Shown: positions 34,071 through 47,200 of the stretch, one piece after another | Numbering within the stretch: position 1 is the first letter of the stretch | Layout of the letters: every line of letters begins with the position of its first letter | Source of the DNA: Diospyros lotus | Taxonomy: Eukaryota > Streptophyta > Magnoliopsida > Ericales > Ebenaceae | DNA: 64,000 nt | Assembly (NCBI RefSeq): GCF_014633365.1 | Contig: NC_068349.1 | Span: 29,960,753 to 30,024,752 of the forward strand | Direction of reading: 5' to 3' | Notes under the pieces: model-generated | What the model saw: only the letters and a program-made list of their open reading frames with translations | Databases searched by the model: none | What the model was told of the DNA's origin: nothing | Position numbers and translations under genes: made by a program

Positions 34071-36540
34071 TGTAACACCCCACTTTCCCGAGTGTGTTAT
34101 AATTTAGGAGAATTCTGTGATAATAAATTTTTTTTTTTCAAATTTAAAGGTAAATCATATCATACCTCACATCTATCCCAAAATTTCCATACATTTTCTC
34201 GAAAGAAAATCATTATACACATCAGATTGCAGAAGTTAGAATCGAACATGATATCTTAACATTGATCATAAATCAATTCTTATATCTTTATTAATCATAA
34301 ATAAGGATATACATCACCATTCCTCAAAATGTTCAGAATTCAAAGTAGCAGAACTTAAATACATGGGCTACATTACATACATTTCGTTCATCATTCAATT
34401 CATCATACACTTTGTTAAATGTCATTTCATACCTCATTCATTCTCGTTTCTGTTACAATCTCCATCTGGAACGTTTGAATATTCCAAGAGTAAAGTCCAA
34501 ATTAGATGATGAATCATCTAAATAAGGGAACAACAAACATATTTTCGTGCATGGATGCAATATGCAAAATGTCCTTTCGATATAATTTCGGTTTGAGTCA
34601 ACTACACCCAACTATTGCTTCCCATTTATATAGCCTTCTTACCAGGCCGAGATGTATGGATGCACCATTAGTAGAGCAGCGGTACCAATCTATAATCGCA
34701 AACTCTTATGCGATGCATGATCAATAATAACATCATGTATATATGCACATTTCATCATAGCATGTAAATGCAATCTATATGACATATTCACATCAAGACA
34801 TGACAACATGATAAAATCATTTATTTAAAATCGAGTTTTGAGTTGAACCATTTACAAATCAAACATTTTCTATAAAACTAAATCTAGTTGGAAAGTATAA
34901 CTTACCTTTTCAACCTTATCGAGCTACCTCGATATTCGTGCCTTGACTCAAAATTCGTGCATCATCTCGATTTGAGTACTAACCTCAAAATTTGTACAAG
35001 TTACTTCAACTTTAGCCTCAAAGCATCTTAATCACCATATTTATTTAAATAAGCATTAAAACCTATTTTTTCATATTTTCTTCATTTTTCTCTCATTTCT
35101 TCCTATTTTTTCTCAATATATCTAAACTAAATATTTCACTATGACAATTCGTAAAATAATATTCCTGAATTTCTGAAATTTTCTAAGAAATTTTTCTTAC
35201 CTTAACTTAGCCTTTCAGGCTTTCTCGGTATACTTATCATATCCTCGAAATGTGTGCTCGAATAATTTACTTGACTTGGCATGCTCTTTTAGCCCCAAAT
35301 AAATTTTTTGAATTTTCTAGAATTTTTTTCGAGAATTTTCCCTATTTTTCTTATATTTTCTTTCCATTTTCTCCTTTTCTTTTCTTTATTTTATCTTTTC
35401 TTTTTTTCTTCTTCCCTTCTCTTTCTTCCTTCGTCTCCCCTGCCTCCTGCACAAGCTGCCATACGCACACAGCCACCGGCCACCTTCGCTCGCCGCCATC
35501 ACAGGCCACCACGGCCATCCATGCTGTCGTCGGTCGCCCGCGCACCACCACGGCTGTTGCTTGCCACTGCTTGCCGCAACACCTAGCTTCGCTACAACCA
35601 TCATGGCCGCCACTGCACAGTAGCTTGAAGCTACTTTTGCCATGGTCGAATTCGTCCACCTCCAACCGCCCAACTGCCGATGCACCGCCTTTAATCGCCA
35701 CCCAGCTCCCTCTCAATCTCCCTGCTTCTCTTCCTCTCTCAGCCAGGCTCGAGCTCCTTGCTTTTCCACTCTCCTTCTTCACCTTTTATAGCCATTTCCA
35801 CTGCCAACGGCCTGCCTTGCCCTTCCCTCTTGGTGTACAAATCTCTCCACTGGCAACCATAATCTTGCAGGGCATGGCTTGAAGTTGCAGAGAAAGGCTA
35901 TGAAGTGTGGAGTTGCAAGGGATGGGCTCTGAAGATGCAAAGGCATGGTTGCCATGCCATCCCACGCACACACAGCACGTACATATATATATATATAATT
36001 ACATATTATATTATAATAATAAAATAATTATACATTTAAATCCTACTTTTCACCTCTATTTTACTTGAACAATTTCCTAATTGCAATTACAATCTCAAAC
36101 ACTAAATTAATTTGCATTACCATACCGAAAATTCAAAATTAATAATTCATGGATTAGTCGATAAAGACGATTTTACCCCAGTGCCCTCATCAAACCTTTA
36201 TTTCATCCTGAAACCACTGAACGGTTGCTCATTACGCAAAATCGGAGCCCCCTAGGGTTCCGTTGATTTTCCGAGAGTCCCCTACGATAATTCGGTTTTG
36301 CAACTTAAATGGCAGATGCATTTTAGCTGTACGAAAAACCGTTCTCAATCCAATTTCTTTTGATACTATAAATCTTATCTCGAAACGCTCATCGGGACCA
36401 TATTATTTTCTTTAGACAATTTCACTCCGAGGTATTCCCTGTAGTCGATTCGGTACTTATAACTACTATCAAGCCAATTTTTCGGTATTCTAAACTTGCT
36501 TAAATTACGTGGCAACGTTACGAAAATATGGGTTCTTACA
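34071..36540 (-). mobile_element. Solo LTR, 2,470 bp, near-perfect target duplication
   Basis: The ends are TGTAACACCCC and GGGTTCTTACA. The flanks AATGT (34066-34070) and AATGA (36541-36545) differ at one base. A minus-strand TATA-like GGCTATAAAAGG at about 35785 and homology with 10103-14595 give minus orientation. A GC-rich coding-like stretch (35400-35880) produces open frames on both strands, but these are low-complexity and not conserved in the sister LTRs. Confidence 0.85.
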
Positions 36541-36545
36541 AATGA

Positions 36546-36786
36546 TATTTAAACAATTGATTAAATGATGAATTAATTAATTTAAGAAAACAAAATGAAA
36601 TAATAACACAAAAAATAAATATGAAGAAGTTCAAGTTTTGAAGAGCACTATGGTATTTCAATTTCACCTAAATAATATAATTTAATTTAAATACTTGATA
36701 ATCCAAATTTAATTATTCATGCAAAGATAATTAATCACACAATTCAAATTTTTACTTTCGTTCCAATTATATTCTTGTGGTGTTTA
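36546..36786. other. AT-rich spacer between two solo LTRs
   Basis: About 240 bp without features; host sequence of both flanking LTR insertions. Confidence 0.6.
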
Positions 36787-36791
36787 TTATC

Positions 36792-39245
36792 TGTAACGAC
36801 CTGCTCGCACAACACGGGCGCCACTAGTGAATAATCAACCCGATTACTTACTTGACACATCAATAATTGATGGGTTGGACTATGTTTCAACAGGAAACGC
36901 TTTAGGTGGGCACTAAGCTTCGTCCTTCCCTTCGCTCCACTCTAAGAATCGATCCCAAACATAGGTAAGAAACGCAGCAAAATGAGACCCAAAACCCAAA
37001 TGAACTTCACTTTTCTCCAGCTCGCCTCGTAGCTAACTAGAGGTGATCAAAGAACAAAGCTAGCATAACAAACACTTTACTAAGTATTGGGGATTTATGG
37101 GAACATACCTCTTGAACCTTACTTGATCCGAGACTCGTCTCCACCAACTAAAGCCATATACATCAAGCAATCTCACAAACATCTCTCACACTACGATGAA
37201 TACAACAAATAAATACATTTAGCGCTCAACAACGATTACATTTAGTCAAATGAATACATACAGAGGATAATACAATTTACAAACTCGGCGACAATACTAG
37301 TCGCCACATCATTCTTCCGACGCCATCCCTGCTCTCGTCTGGACTCGCAAATCTACAACATAAGGTAAAACCTCATGAGTCATAAAGACTCAATAAGAGT
37401 GCAATGCATAAGTAAATGAAGCATGAACGAGCATGTAATACAAAAATGCAATGCAACATGGGTAGTATTTCATACCCTCATAACTTCTATAGGTTAAGGC
37501 ATCAACCAACCCTTTCCACAATACTAGTCCTCCATATGACCATAGGTACACTAGAACACATATCATGCAAATGTGACCACTACATGCAACTCATAAATAA
37601 ACACTTACGAATATAAGCAAGACCCCTCCCCCACCACATGGGGTCATCCCTTACCTGGCTCGAAGTCTCTCCTACCTCGGCACTAACTCCAAGCTCTTCT
37701 AGGATTATCGTTTTCCCGGTTAAACCTAGACGCATACACACAAAATCCAACTCCATTAACATTCGACATTAAACCAATGCATTTAACTTCGCCACATACT
37801 GCAAAATCGTCAATCTATAAATTTTCAAAACAATCCCAACACAGGATTTAATCCAACGAATAATTATTATATATTAACTCGTTTAATGCAAATAACTTGG
37901 GAAGAAAAGGGAAAAAATCGGCCAAACGTCCATACCAGCTTTGCCTCCTGAGCAACCACTTGTGCCCAAAATCCCATTTTCGAGCCACCGGCACGCTCCT
38001 CAAGCCCCAAAATAATTTTCAAATTTTTTTGGAATTTTCTAACATTTTTTCTCCTATTTTTTCTATTTTTTCAGATTTCTTTATTTCTTTTCTTTTCTAT
38101 TTTTTTTCTTTTATTCTTCTCTTCCTCATTTCTCCCGCGCGCACCTGCTCCTCATTCTCCAGCTTCTTCTTCCTCATTCTCTTCTTCCCGCACGGCCGCC
38201 TCTATGCACCAGCGCTGCCGCATGCCATCACCTGGCTTGGCCTCCATCCACCGGCCTCCGCCGCTGCCCGCCACTAGCTGCCACAGGACCGGCGTTGTGG
38301 GCCGCCACCACCTCGAGCACCAACGACAGCGGCTACTGCTTCCAGCATCGCCATCACCATTGCAACGGCTGCTCCAGCGCCTACTGCCGTCGCTGCCTTT
38401 GTGTGCTCCACCCAGCATCGACGCTGGTCCGCCGCTTCTTTCTCTGCCTCGCGTCAGCCATGGCCGCCATCACCGCGGCTTCTTCTTCCAGCCACCGGCC
38501 AACCTCACGGCCTCTCTCTCCTTCTCGATCTCTCTCTCTCTTTCTCGCACTCTTGCTCTCTCTCCCTCTCATGCTCTCTGTTGCCCGATCTCTACCTCTC
38601 AAATTCAAAATAACAGGGGAGGAAGCTCCCTTTCTACTTTTGCGCACACACACACATATATAAATATATAAATTACACCCATTTATCTCCCAATTTCTCC
38701 ATAATTCCATTTAGGAATTTATAATTACACTTGCGAATGTTGATAACAGCACTTGGACCTGCCCAAGCCTTTAATTTAATTACCCTCAAAGCTTCCAGAG
38801 CCTTAATTCTCCAAAATTAATAATCGATCTCTACTTGAAAATTCGATTTTATCTCTGCGCCTGTACGGGATCTTTGTTCCACCTGGAAACACTTCAGGGT
38901 TGCCTTACTCGCAAAATCGAACTACCCCTAGGGTCCCATCAACTTCCCGAAAATCCGCTACGATTATTCGGTATTAACATGTATTCGAACTTATATAAAA
39001 TTTATTCTAAAAATTATTTCCAATCGGATTGCTTCTAGCGTCATTAGCCTTGCCTCAGGACGCTCACCAATCTCATTCCCTCTTCCAAGAACATCCAAGT
39101 TCCGAAGCATTCCCTGTCATTGATTCGACAAATTTTATTAATTAAATTCTCAAAATCGACCCTTGAGTTTCTCGAACCACCCGAGGTCTTTTCAAATAAT
39201 CAGAATTTATTTATTTTCTAATACCATATAATACGGGATATTACA
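36792..39245 (-). mobile_element. Solo LTR, 2,454 bp, target duplication TTATC
   Basis: The ends are TGTAACGACC and GGGATATTACA, flanked by TTATC at 36787-36791 and 39246-39250. It shares the 'ccctagggt.cc.t.a.ttcccgaaa' block with 34071-36540 (36245-36300) and 10103-14595. Minus orientation is inferred from that homology. The GC-rich stretch 38130-38620 gives overlapping low-complexity frames in several phases, not a gene. Confidence 0.9.
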
Positions 39246-39250
39246 TTATC

Positions 39251-40815
39251 TAGATCAAGTTATAGATTTTTTCTTCCGATCTAAATCTATATTAATATAG
39301 CAATAAAATATTGATCAAGTATTTGATATCATTAAGTATGATAATAAACACTTGCATAAATAAAAAAAATTATGAAAATCAAATTATCATATTTAAGTTA
39401 GATCAAATACCATAGTTATAGAGTTTAGTTCATATTATAAATGATAAAATTTATAACAAAATAAATTAACATAAATATAGAATTTAAAGAAAATGAAAAA
39501 AGAGAATAAAAACTCTTTTGATGTATATAATTTCCTTATCCAAAAATGTTCTCACCAATTTTTGAAGAAAATACAAGAAATTCTCCACTAGTAATACTCC
39601 AATTCTCCAATCCTTCAAGCTCCCCCATGTCCAACTTCCCCAATTTTCCAATCTTATTCTCTTTTTATACTAATCACTTTCTTCTTTTCCTTAATTTTCT
39701 CCTTAAAACATGAGTCAAACCATATTCTACCTCCCTAATTTTTTTCTCCATGTTTTACTTTCCATATTTCATGCCATCCATGCTTACTCAAAATTTTAGG
39801 TCCTACACTCAAGGAAAAATATAAAATAATCCCTCAAAATATCAAGAATTACAATTTAGGGATTTTTTAATATATGGACTTAATTTGATTATACTTTTAG
39901 TCTAGACTTCTTTGGTCAATTTGAGCTTAATTCTTCATGAAATAGGCACCTCTAATAACTCTAAAAAATGCACTTAATTCATCTACAAATCAACGCAATT
40001 TGGAGAAAATGGAATGAAAAATTCGTAGGTAATGTTGGTTTTTTTTTTTTTTTTTTTTACAATTTTGACCTTCTGTCACTTCAACAGTCATAACTTTCTA
40101 TAAAAAATTTAGATTTACGCACCATTTAAAGCATAGAAAAGTAGACATATAGAGCTTTCACATATATATTTTTTTTCAAAATTTTAATTGGTGCAACTTT
40201 TATTTTTAATTAAACCCTTGAGCATCGAAAATCCATAATTTTTGCTCTTTTTTTTTTTTTTTTACTTTTTCTTCAAATCCTGTCAACATGATAAATTACA
40301 TAAATTAATATAAAAAAAACATATAAAAGCATGAAATTAAGTATAAAATTAAGTAAGAATGGTATAGAAAATATGTAAGAAATATTAACACATCAGTAAT
40401 GATTTAGAAATGTAGGTTAAGGATTTCTAAATATTTTTTGTCAGGACACCCAAAAGGTTTTTCTTTTTTCTTTTAAACTTGGTATTTCAAAATGATCCAA
40501 CTTTATAATACAAGTTATAACTTAAACTAAGTTTGATCCATTAAAATAAGTGCACTCACAAAGGCCTCGCCTTGATGAACTAAACCAATTGCAAGAGTAC
40601 TTTTGATAGAAATAAAAAATCACTAGAGGTAAACCTCCCTAAATATCATTTAGGAGAATAATCTCCGGTAAATTTAAAAAAATTAAATAATAAAAATGAA
40701 AAGTGAAGCAAATTAAGATTTTGAAAACAAGATGTAAATTATAAGAGTTGGCAAAGGGCCTTTGGGAAATGTTTAAAAAAAATCCTTATGATGTGAAAAA
40801 AACACGCTAAAGAGG
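39251..40815. other. AT-rich intergenic region
   Basis: No open frame or domain. It holds long T runs near 40027 and 40249 and a few short inverted segments, but nothing I can name. Confidence 0.6.
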
Positions 40816-40818
40816 TAA

Positions 40819-41343
40819 GGCTGCGTTTTCTTTATTGTTTTTAAGTTATTTTTAGTTTTTGATTTTCTAAAATAATAAAAATGTGTTCTATTTGTTGTTT
40901 TTAAAAATGTATTTTTGAAAATAAAAAAAAATTATAAAGAAAAATCGAAACAATAAAAAGTTATTTTGAGTGTTTTCATTCAAAACAAACTTTAAACTCA
41001 AAACACATTTATTTATTTATATTCATATTTTATTATTGTAATGGAAAAAAATATTACAAAATTCATTAACTTTAAAATGTATATATATTTTTTAATAATA
41101 TATTAACATTAAATATTTCTAATTTACTACAAAATCAAATTTATTGAATAAAATATTATTAAAAATTTATTTTCAAAATTTCAAAGAAAACGCGTTTTTT
41201 AATTTTTTGTTTTGAGAAATAGTTTTTCAAAATAAAAAAGATAACGTGTTTTTAATTTTTTAAAAACAGACTACCAAAATAGAAAACTGAAAATGAATTC
41301 TAAACTCAAAATTAAAAATTAAAAAGGAAAGAGAACGCAATCT
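40819..41343. mobile_element. MITE-like element, probable PIF/Harbinger type (525 bp)
   Basis: The ends form an imperfect inverted repeat: GGCTGCGTTTTCTTT against GATTGCGTTCTCTTT when the right end is reversed. TAA flanks both sides (40816-40818 and 41344-41346), the 3-bp duplication expected for PIF/Harbinger. The interior is A/T-rich and non-coding. Confidence 0.6.
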
Positions 41344-41346
41344 AAG

Positions 41347-41963
41347 TGTTTCTACAAAACTTCGCCAAATTAATTTTTGACTTATCTAAGAAGATTGTTT
41401 AGTCAACCAAGGTCGACCAGGTGTTGTAACTTTCAAATTTTCTACCTTTTGAAAATCCATTTATTTGTTTCTTATCTTAAACCTCACTAATCTAACCATT
41501 TAAAGGTTTTTCAAATGGTGTTTTATCTATTTTTCCAAAGTAAAAAAAAGAAAAGAAAAATGTTTCCTCATTTGTAACAAAATACTGTTATGTCAAAGGT
41601 TAATTAATGCCTATCACTAAAACATCTTCAAAATCTACAATTGGACCTTTGCACCACAAATGTTCTTTTTGTTCTCAAGTTATATTATGTTTTAAAACTG
41701 CAATCTTTCTATATTCATAAGAGTTGGTTATGACCCATCTCTGTCTCTCCCTCTCACTCATTTTCATGCACATAATGTGGTGTTCTTTATCTATTTTTTC
41801 ATTAGTATGATTTCAATTTGTTCAAATAATATCTCCAACTGTTGGAATTTTGATAGAAGTATTTATATCTCGAAACGACCATCATTGAAGGCAACTTATC
41901 CAGCTCTTACGGCATTCAAAATTGAAGGCATTCAAAGCTCTCAAGCATGAATTTTTTAGTTGT
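41347..41963. other. Intergenic region
   Basis: No gene or repeat that I can name. Confidence 0.5.
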
Positions 41964-41971
41964 TGCAAAGT

Positions 41972-42189
41972 CAGGGCCTGACCCTGAGAAGTTAGGGACC
42001 CTAAGCAAAATTTTATATAGACCCTAGTATTTCAGGCCCTTAATATTATTTAATATTATATATATATATATAATATGAGATGGGCCCATGCTTACAAGCC
42101 ACTTGGGCCCATGCCAACAAGGCCAGAAACAGCCTTGGTGAGGGGCCCAAGGCAATTGCCTTGGTTGCCTACCCTCAGGGCTGGCCCTG
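41972..42189. mobile_element. hAT-type MITE (218 bp) with 8-bp target duplication
   Basis: The left end CAGGGCCTGACCCTGAG and the reversed right end CAGGGCCAGCCCTGAG form a hAT-style terminal inverted repeat. The flanks TGCAAAGT (41964-41971) and CGCAAAGT (42190-42197) match at 7 of 8 bases. Internal 'gggcccatgc..acaag' repeats are typical of such MITEs. Confidence 0.88.
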
Positions 42190-42319
42190 CGCAAAGTCCT
42201 CCTCCTTCGATTTGAGTAAAAAGGTTGCAAGTTGATATTTATATTTAACTAGCTTGCATGTGAGGTGATCTTATTTTATAAAGGTTTTAGTTTGCTACAT
42301 GTGTATATATACTTAGTTA

Positions 42320-42530
42320 GTGTTTGTTAAAATAAATAAGATAAGATTATATCAAAATAAGGTTAGAGTACACTATAAAACATATGTATTATTTCTTCTT
42401 ATCTATAAAGTTCAAGATATTTTTATCTTGAAAGGAGAGGAAAAGAGGGGATAAGTATATTTGAAAAATGACAGATAAGAAGTCACATGACTTATTTTTC
42501 AAACGTCGCTAAATAAGTTTAACAAACACA
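42320..42530. mobile_element. MITE-like inverted-repeat element (211 bp)
   Basis: The ends GTGTTTGTTAAAA and, reversed, TGTGTTTGTTAAA form an inverted repeat offset by one base, with TTA on both sides (42317-42319 and 42531-42533). The interior is non-coding. Confidence 0.5.
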
Positions 42531-42649
42531 TTAAAAAAAATAAAAATTTGAAATACTTTTTATATCTTATTTTTTTATGTATATCTTGATTAATAAATAC
42601 TATCTTAATAGGAAGATCATTTGTTATCAAGGGTCTAACTTTTGTACAA

Positions 42650-42900
42650 AAACTAGGTTTACTTTCATGAATTCTAGTGGAATTCTCAAGTTGTTAGCTT
42701 GAAAAGAAATGACATACACTCTTAAACCTAAACCTTTATAAAACTTCTTTGTGTGATTGTTGTGTTCATTATTTATATCCATTCAATAGCTAACCACACG
42801 TTAACTCAAACTTAAATTTAAATTTAAAAAATAAAAAATCTAAAAAAAAAATCTTTTAAAACAAGAAAACCTAATTCATCCCCTCTTAGGTTGTTTTTTT
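42650..42900 (+). mobile_element. SIRE-like copia LTR 3'-end fragment
   Basis: It ends in 'aacctaattcatcccctctta' followed by 'ggttg', the decayed form of the 'cccaattcaccccc.cttggg' LTR terminus of plant SIRE-type copia elements. Only the last roughly 250 bp is recognisable. Confidence 0.5.
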
Positions 42901-43439
42901 ATGTAATAGCTAGTTTAACCTTTGAATTTTGTTTAGCAGAAATTCGCCTCGCTAATTTTTGAAATAGTTTATTTTTTGTCGATTTGCCACTAAAATAATA
43001 GTTTGTAGTTCATTTTGTTCTTGAAATATTTTTACTTTTTTTCGTACTTAAATTCATTCATGAGTTAAACCATTCAAAACTCCGAGGGTGAATTTAAGAA
43101 AAAAAAATACTAAATTGACAATATTTAGAAGTTTAGAGATTAAATCGGTCTTTCTCCTTTATCTTTTTGTTGAGTAAAAAAGACAAGAACAATATTTTTT
43201 GATTTGATAAAATAGACTAAAAAGTCAATCCAAAGGAGAAAATTATATAAAAAAATGTTTTTTCATTGCTGATAATATTTTTTTTTTTCAAACTAGCTGA
43301 TTAATTCTAAATTAGTTGTTTATTTAGTTTAATATTATAAATTAAATTTTGGAAATTAAAATTTAAAAAAAAATCCTCAATCGGCCGTCACAGTCGACAA
43401 GCCCGAGTTGCGACACATGCCAGAAAGAGCCGTGAAGAT

Positions 43440-44272
43440 AGCGTGTTTTCTTTTCTTTTCTTTTCCTGGCTTCCGAAGAAAGCCGAAGCTTTCAAGCAAC
43501 CTAGCGAATCTCCAGCTACTAATATGTGATCTCAGTTCAAGACTCGGAAATATCGAATTTCTCATGAAAGCTTCCTAATTTCAGGTTACTTTGATCTCTC
43601 GTCATTTATACATACTCATTGAGTGCTTCACCCAGTTGGATATTTGCTTTTTGATGTAATTTCTGGGGGGAAATTGATTTACGAATGCTTAATTCTACTG
43701 GGTATTTGCCGTTTGCACAATTTCTTGCTGGAACTGTTGCCTGTTTGATTTTAGTGGATGCTTTCTCTGTATCCTGTCTAGTACTTTCTTTTCTGCTAAA
43801 ATGTTTCCTCTATCTCTGCTATATATATATATATATATATAGTTCGTGCTCTCTCTGATTGATTATTGTGGGGCAGTCATATTGAGTCGAACTGATTGAT
43901 TATTGACTGGTTCTGTGAGTTATCACTAACAAATTTTACTTACTATTCCGGATTCAAAATTGTTTGAATCAAGCACGTGAAAGAAAAACTTGTTTGTGTG
44001 GATTCAAATTTTACTTGGTTTCCTCAGTGCTCAACTCTTAAAGAAACAAAAATTCCCGACTCTGCTTTGCAACTAGTGAGTTTAGCTTAGATGTGTTTTC
44101 AGTATTTTAGATTGACAAAGAGAACCAACCTAGAATAGATCACAGTCGATTGTTGTTCTTCTAGTTTGGTGCTTGAGTGGGTGAATCTGTATAAAACAAG
44201 ATTCAACGTTTTGCTTTCTTTTCCTATTGTCATGAGGTTGCTAAACAGTATCCTCCTACTTATCTGTTACAG
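43440..44272 (+). promoter_or_regulatory. PPH: Probable PPH 5'-UTR exon and 5'-UTR intron
   Basis: A donor CAG|GTTACT at 43584/43585 and an acceptor TTACAG ending at 44272 bracket a 688-bp intron, 15 bp upstream of the start codon. The preceding stretch, about 43440-43584, is pyrimidine-rich, then GC-richer than its surroundings, as expected of a 5'-UTR. The transcription start is not resolved. An (AT)n run at 43821-43842 lies inside this intron. Confidence 0.5.
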
Positions 44273-44287
44273 AAATCATATCTGGAC

Positions 44288-47200
44288 ATGGAAATTTTGT
44301 CCTGCCATTCTGTGCCATGTTGTCATCTTGTGAATTTAAGGGGTAAACTGCTTGGCGGAAAAAGGCCTTCTTCTGTAAGGAATGGTGGAGTTTTATGTGT
44401 CATGATCAGTTCCAGTGGGGGAGATATCAGTCCTAAACTAGATCATCTTCACTCGGCAAACCTTACTCGGAATTTGGCTTCTCAACCATATAAAGCTTTT
44501 GACAGGGTTCAGAATGCTGATTTGAGGGTCTTTAGTGGCTACAACTCTCATATAGTTGATAAGGAAGGGGATCTGAGGAATGTCATTGAAAGTGGTGAGC
44601 CAGTTACTAAAGTGTTGATTCCTGGTTTGCCAGATGAATCTAATGGTGATCCTGGTGCTTCAATTAGCAGTTGTTTTTGGGAGTGGAAGCCCAAGTTCAA
44701 TGTTCATTATGAAAAATCGGGATCCAAGAATGTTAATTCCCCACCAGTGCTCTTTCTTCCTGGTTTTGGTGTTGGATCCTTTCATTATGAGAAGCAACTA
44801 AATGACTTAGGCCGTGATTTTAGAGTATGGGCCATAGACTTTCTTGGACAGGGCATGTCCTTGCCAGTTGAAGATCCTACTCAATCTAAGGATGCAGGTA
44901 GTTTAGCAAAAGGAAATTCCATGTGGGGCTTCGGAGATAAAACTCAACCTTGGGCTAATGAGCTTGTTTACTCTATTGACTTATGGCAGGACCAAGTTCA
45001 GTATTTCATAAAAGAGGTACTCAGATTACCGCAACTTTCTAATTTTTTTGCCAGTGTTTTATGTTATTAGTATTTGAAAGGAATGTTAACATGAAATAGG
45101 GTTGCTGTAAGTTGCTTAATTGTATGCACTTTGTCTGTGTTTTATGTTTATTTATCAAATTACAATTCCACCTCTGATGTATTTCCTGTCCCCCAATGGT
45201 TTGAGGAAACATCTTATTCTTGCGCCTGATGGGACATGAACTAGGATTCATTAGCTGCATGGGTTGCATATGTAACATTTATTTTTCTCTGAAATTTGGA
45301 TTTCTTTGTATATCTTAAAGTTAAATATGGTGTTTATAGATATAGAAAAAAAAAATTATAACAAAGTCCCCAGAGGAGTCTTATGGGGGATTTTAGGGAA
45401 GAAAGGGGTCCAAATTGCTTATATACAGTTTATTACAGACACACATTATAGAGTAGAAACATATGTTAGGACTCAAAGAGGAGACACTGCAACTTTTCTA
45501 ATTACAATTGGATAAGTAGTCCAGAAGGACATTGAGACTATTGAGGATATTACCCATAGGAGAAAGACAAGATGGTTCAAATGGAAAACTGCTTCTAGTG
45601 TTCTATATGATTATAATTTTTTTTAAGATAAAAGAGAAGTTTTATTGAACTACTCTAAAACTAGTTTTGTTGCATGGCACAGAATATAGGTAGTAAAACA
45701 CCATCATGGAAAAGATGTGTGTATAATTGAGATAAGAATATTGCAGTGGATGTGTGACCATTATACAAGAAACAATAGAATTAAAAATGAGATTATCTAT
45801 AATAAGATTAGAGTAACTCCTATTAAGGTTAAGATGACGCTATTAAGATGGTTTGGCTATGTGAGGAGATGACCAATAGATATGCTCCTCTGATAAGAGG
45901 GATGGAACGGAAGAATTTTGTAGCAAAAAGGGTAAAGGAAGATCAAGAAAAAATTGATGAAAGATTAACCCCTATAGGTATGCATCTTTTCAAATGACTC
46001 TCCTAGACATCCTGAATTTTGACATTTATTTAGAAGGTAGGATGTTTTAGCTATGGAATTAGATTAAATTTATTGGAAATAAAACCATTAAAAAAATGCT
46101 ATGGTTCAATCCTATTGGAGGTCCCATACCCCTTTTGGTTCCCAGCAAGTAAAGGTTCCTATTGTCACATCCAATCAGGGTCACCAGCAATTGTTGCTCT
46201 CCTACCCTTTTTAACTAGCAATAAGAAAATGCCAGCACTACTTTCATAATATGGCATCTGCAAAATCACCCTTTAAGTTCAGATGCTGTGTGAAATCAGA
46301 CTTAAATTCTAATGGCTCCCATAACAGGGATAATTTCTTCATTCAAATATGAACTTTTGTCTTGTCACGATTGTGAGGATTACATTCTGCAACTTCTGGT
46401 TATAGTCAATGCTTTGGCATACCTTTTCTTAATCACGTTTAGCTATTTGATAGGCATTTGACATCACATGCATTTTCTAGGTTTAGAAGAAGTTACCGCA
46501 CCAAATCGGCACATATGCAATTGAACTAAATCAGTTAATTTTGTTACAGGTCATTAAGGAACCAGTTTATGTGGTGGGCAACTCACTTGGAGGATATGTT
46601 GCACTCTACTTTGCAGCATGCAACCCCGAACTTGTGAAGGGCGTTACTTTACTCAATGCAACACCTTTCTGGGGATTTCTCCCTAACCCTATGAGATCTC
46701 CAAAACTGGCAAGAATGTTTCCGTGGGCTGGGACTTTTCCTCTGCCTGCTAGTGTCAGAAAGCTCACAGAAATAGTGTAAGTTTTACATTCTTTCCACAG
46801 ATTAATTCATCTGATGGTTCTCTTTCTGTGTGTGGTATCTCCTGCTTGTAAACCTTAAAAAAAAAAAAAGACATTGTAAGGAACTTATCATTCATGAAAG
46901 TTCAAAGGCCAAAGTTTCTGTTTGCTTTATTCGCTTTGTGGAGGTTTTGGGGACAACACAATACAAGTTTTCATTTAGTAATTATAGCTTGTGAGGGGGA
47001 AAAAACAAGTATCTGATAAGTGATTCTTCTCTGTTAGTTCTTGGAGTTAAAAAAATTGTTCCTTAGTCGGTGCTTTATGTAATGCAGTTGGCAGAAAATA
47101 AGAGATCCTGGAAGTATTGCTGAGGTACTTAAGCAAGTTTATGCAGATTACTCAACAAAGGTTGATAAGGTATTTTCCCGCATACTTGAGACAGCAGAAC

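Noticed and set aside
35250..35882. A 210-codon plus-strand frame, and overlapping frames on the minus strand
   Set aside because: They lie inside a solo LTR. The sequence is low-complexity (Phe/Ser-rich then Pro/Thr/Ala-rich), open in several frames at once because of GC-rich composition, and not shared with the sister LTRs.
38152..38710. Several overlapping frames of 88-155 codons on both strands
   Set aside because: Same reason: a GC- and CT-rich part of the solo LTR 36792-39245, with repetitive Leu/Ser or Arg/Glu composition and no domain.
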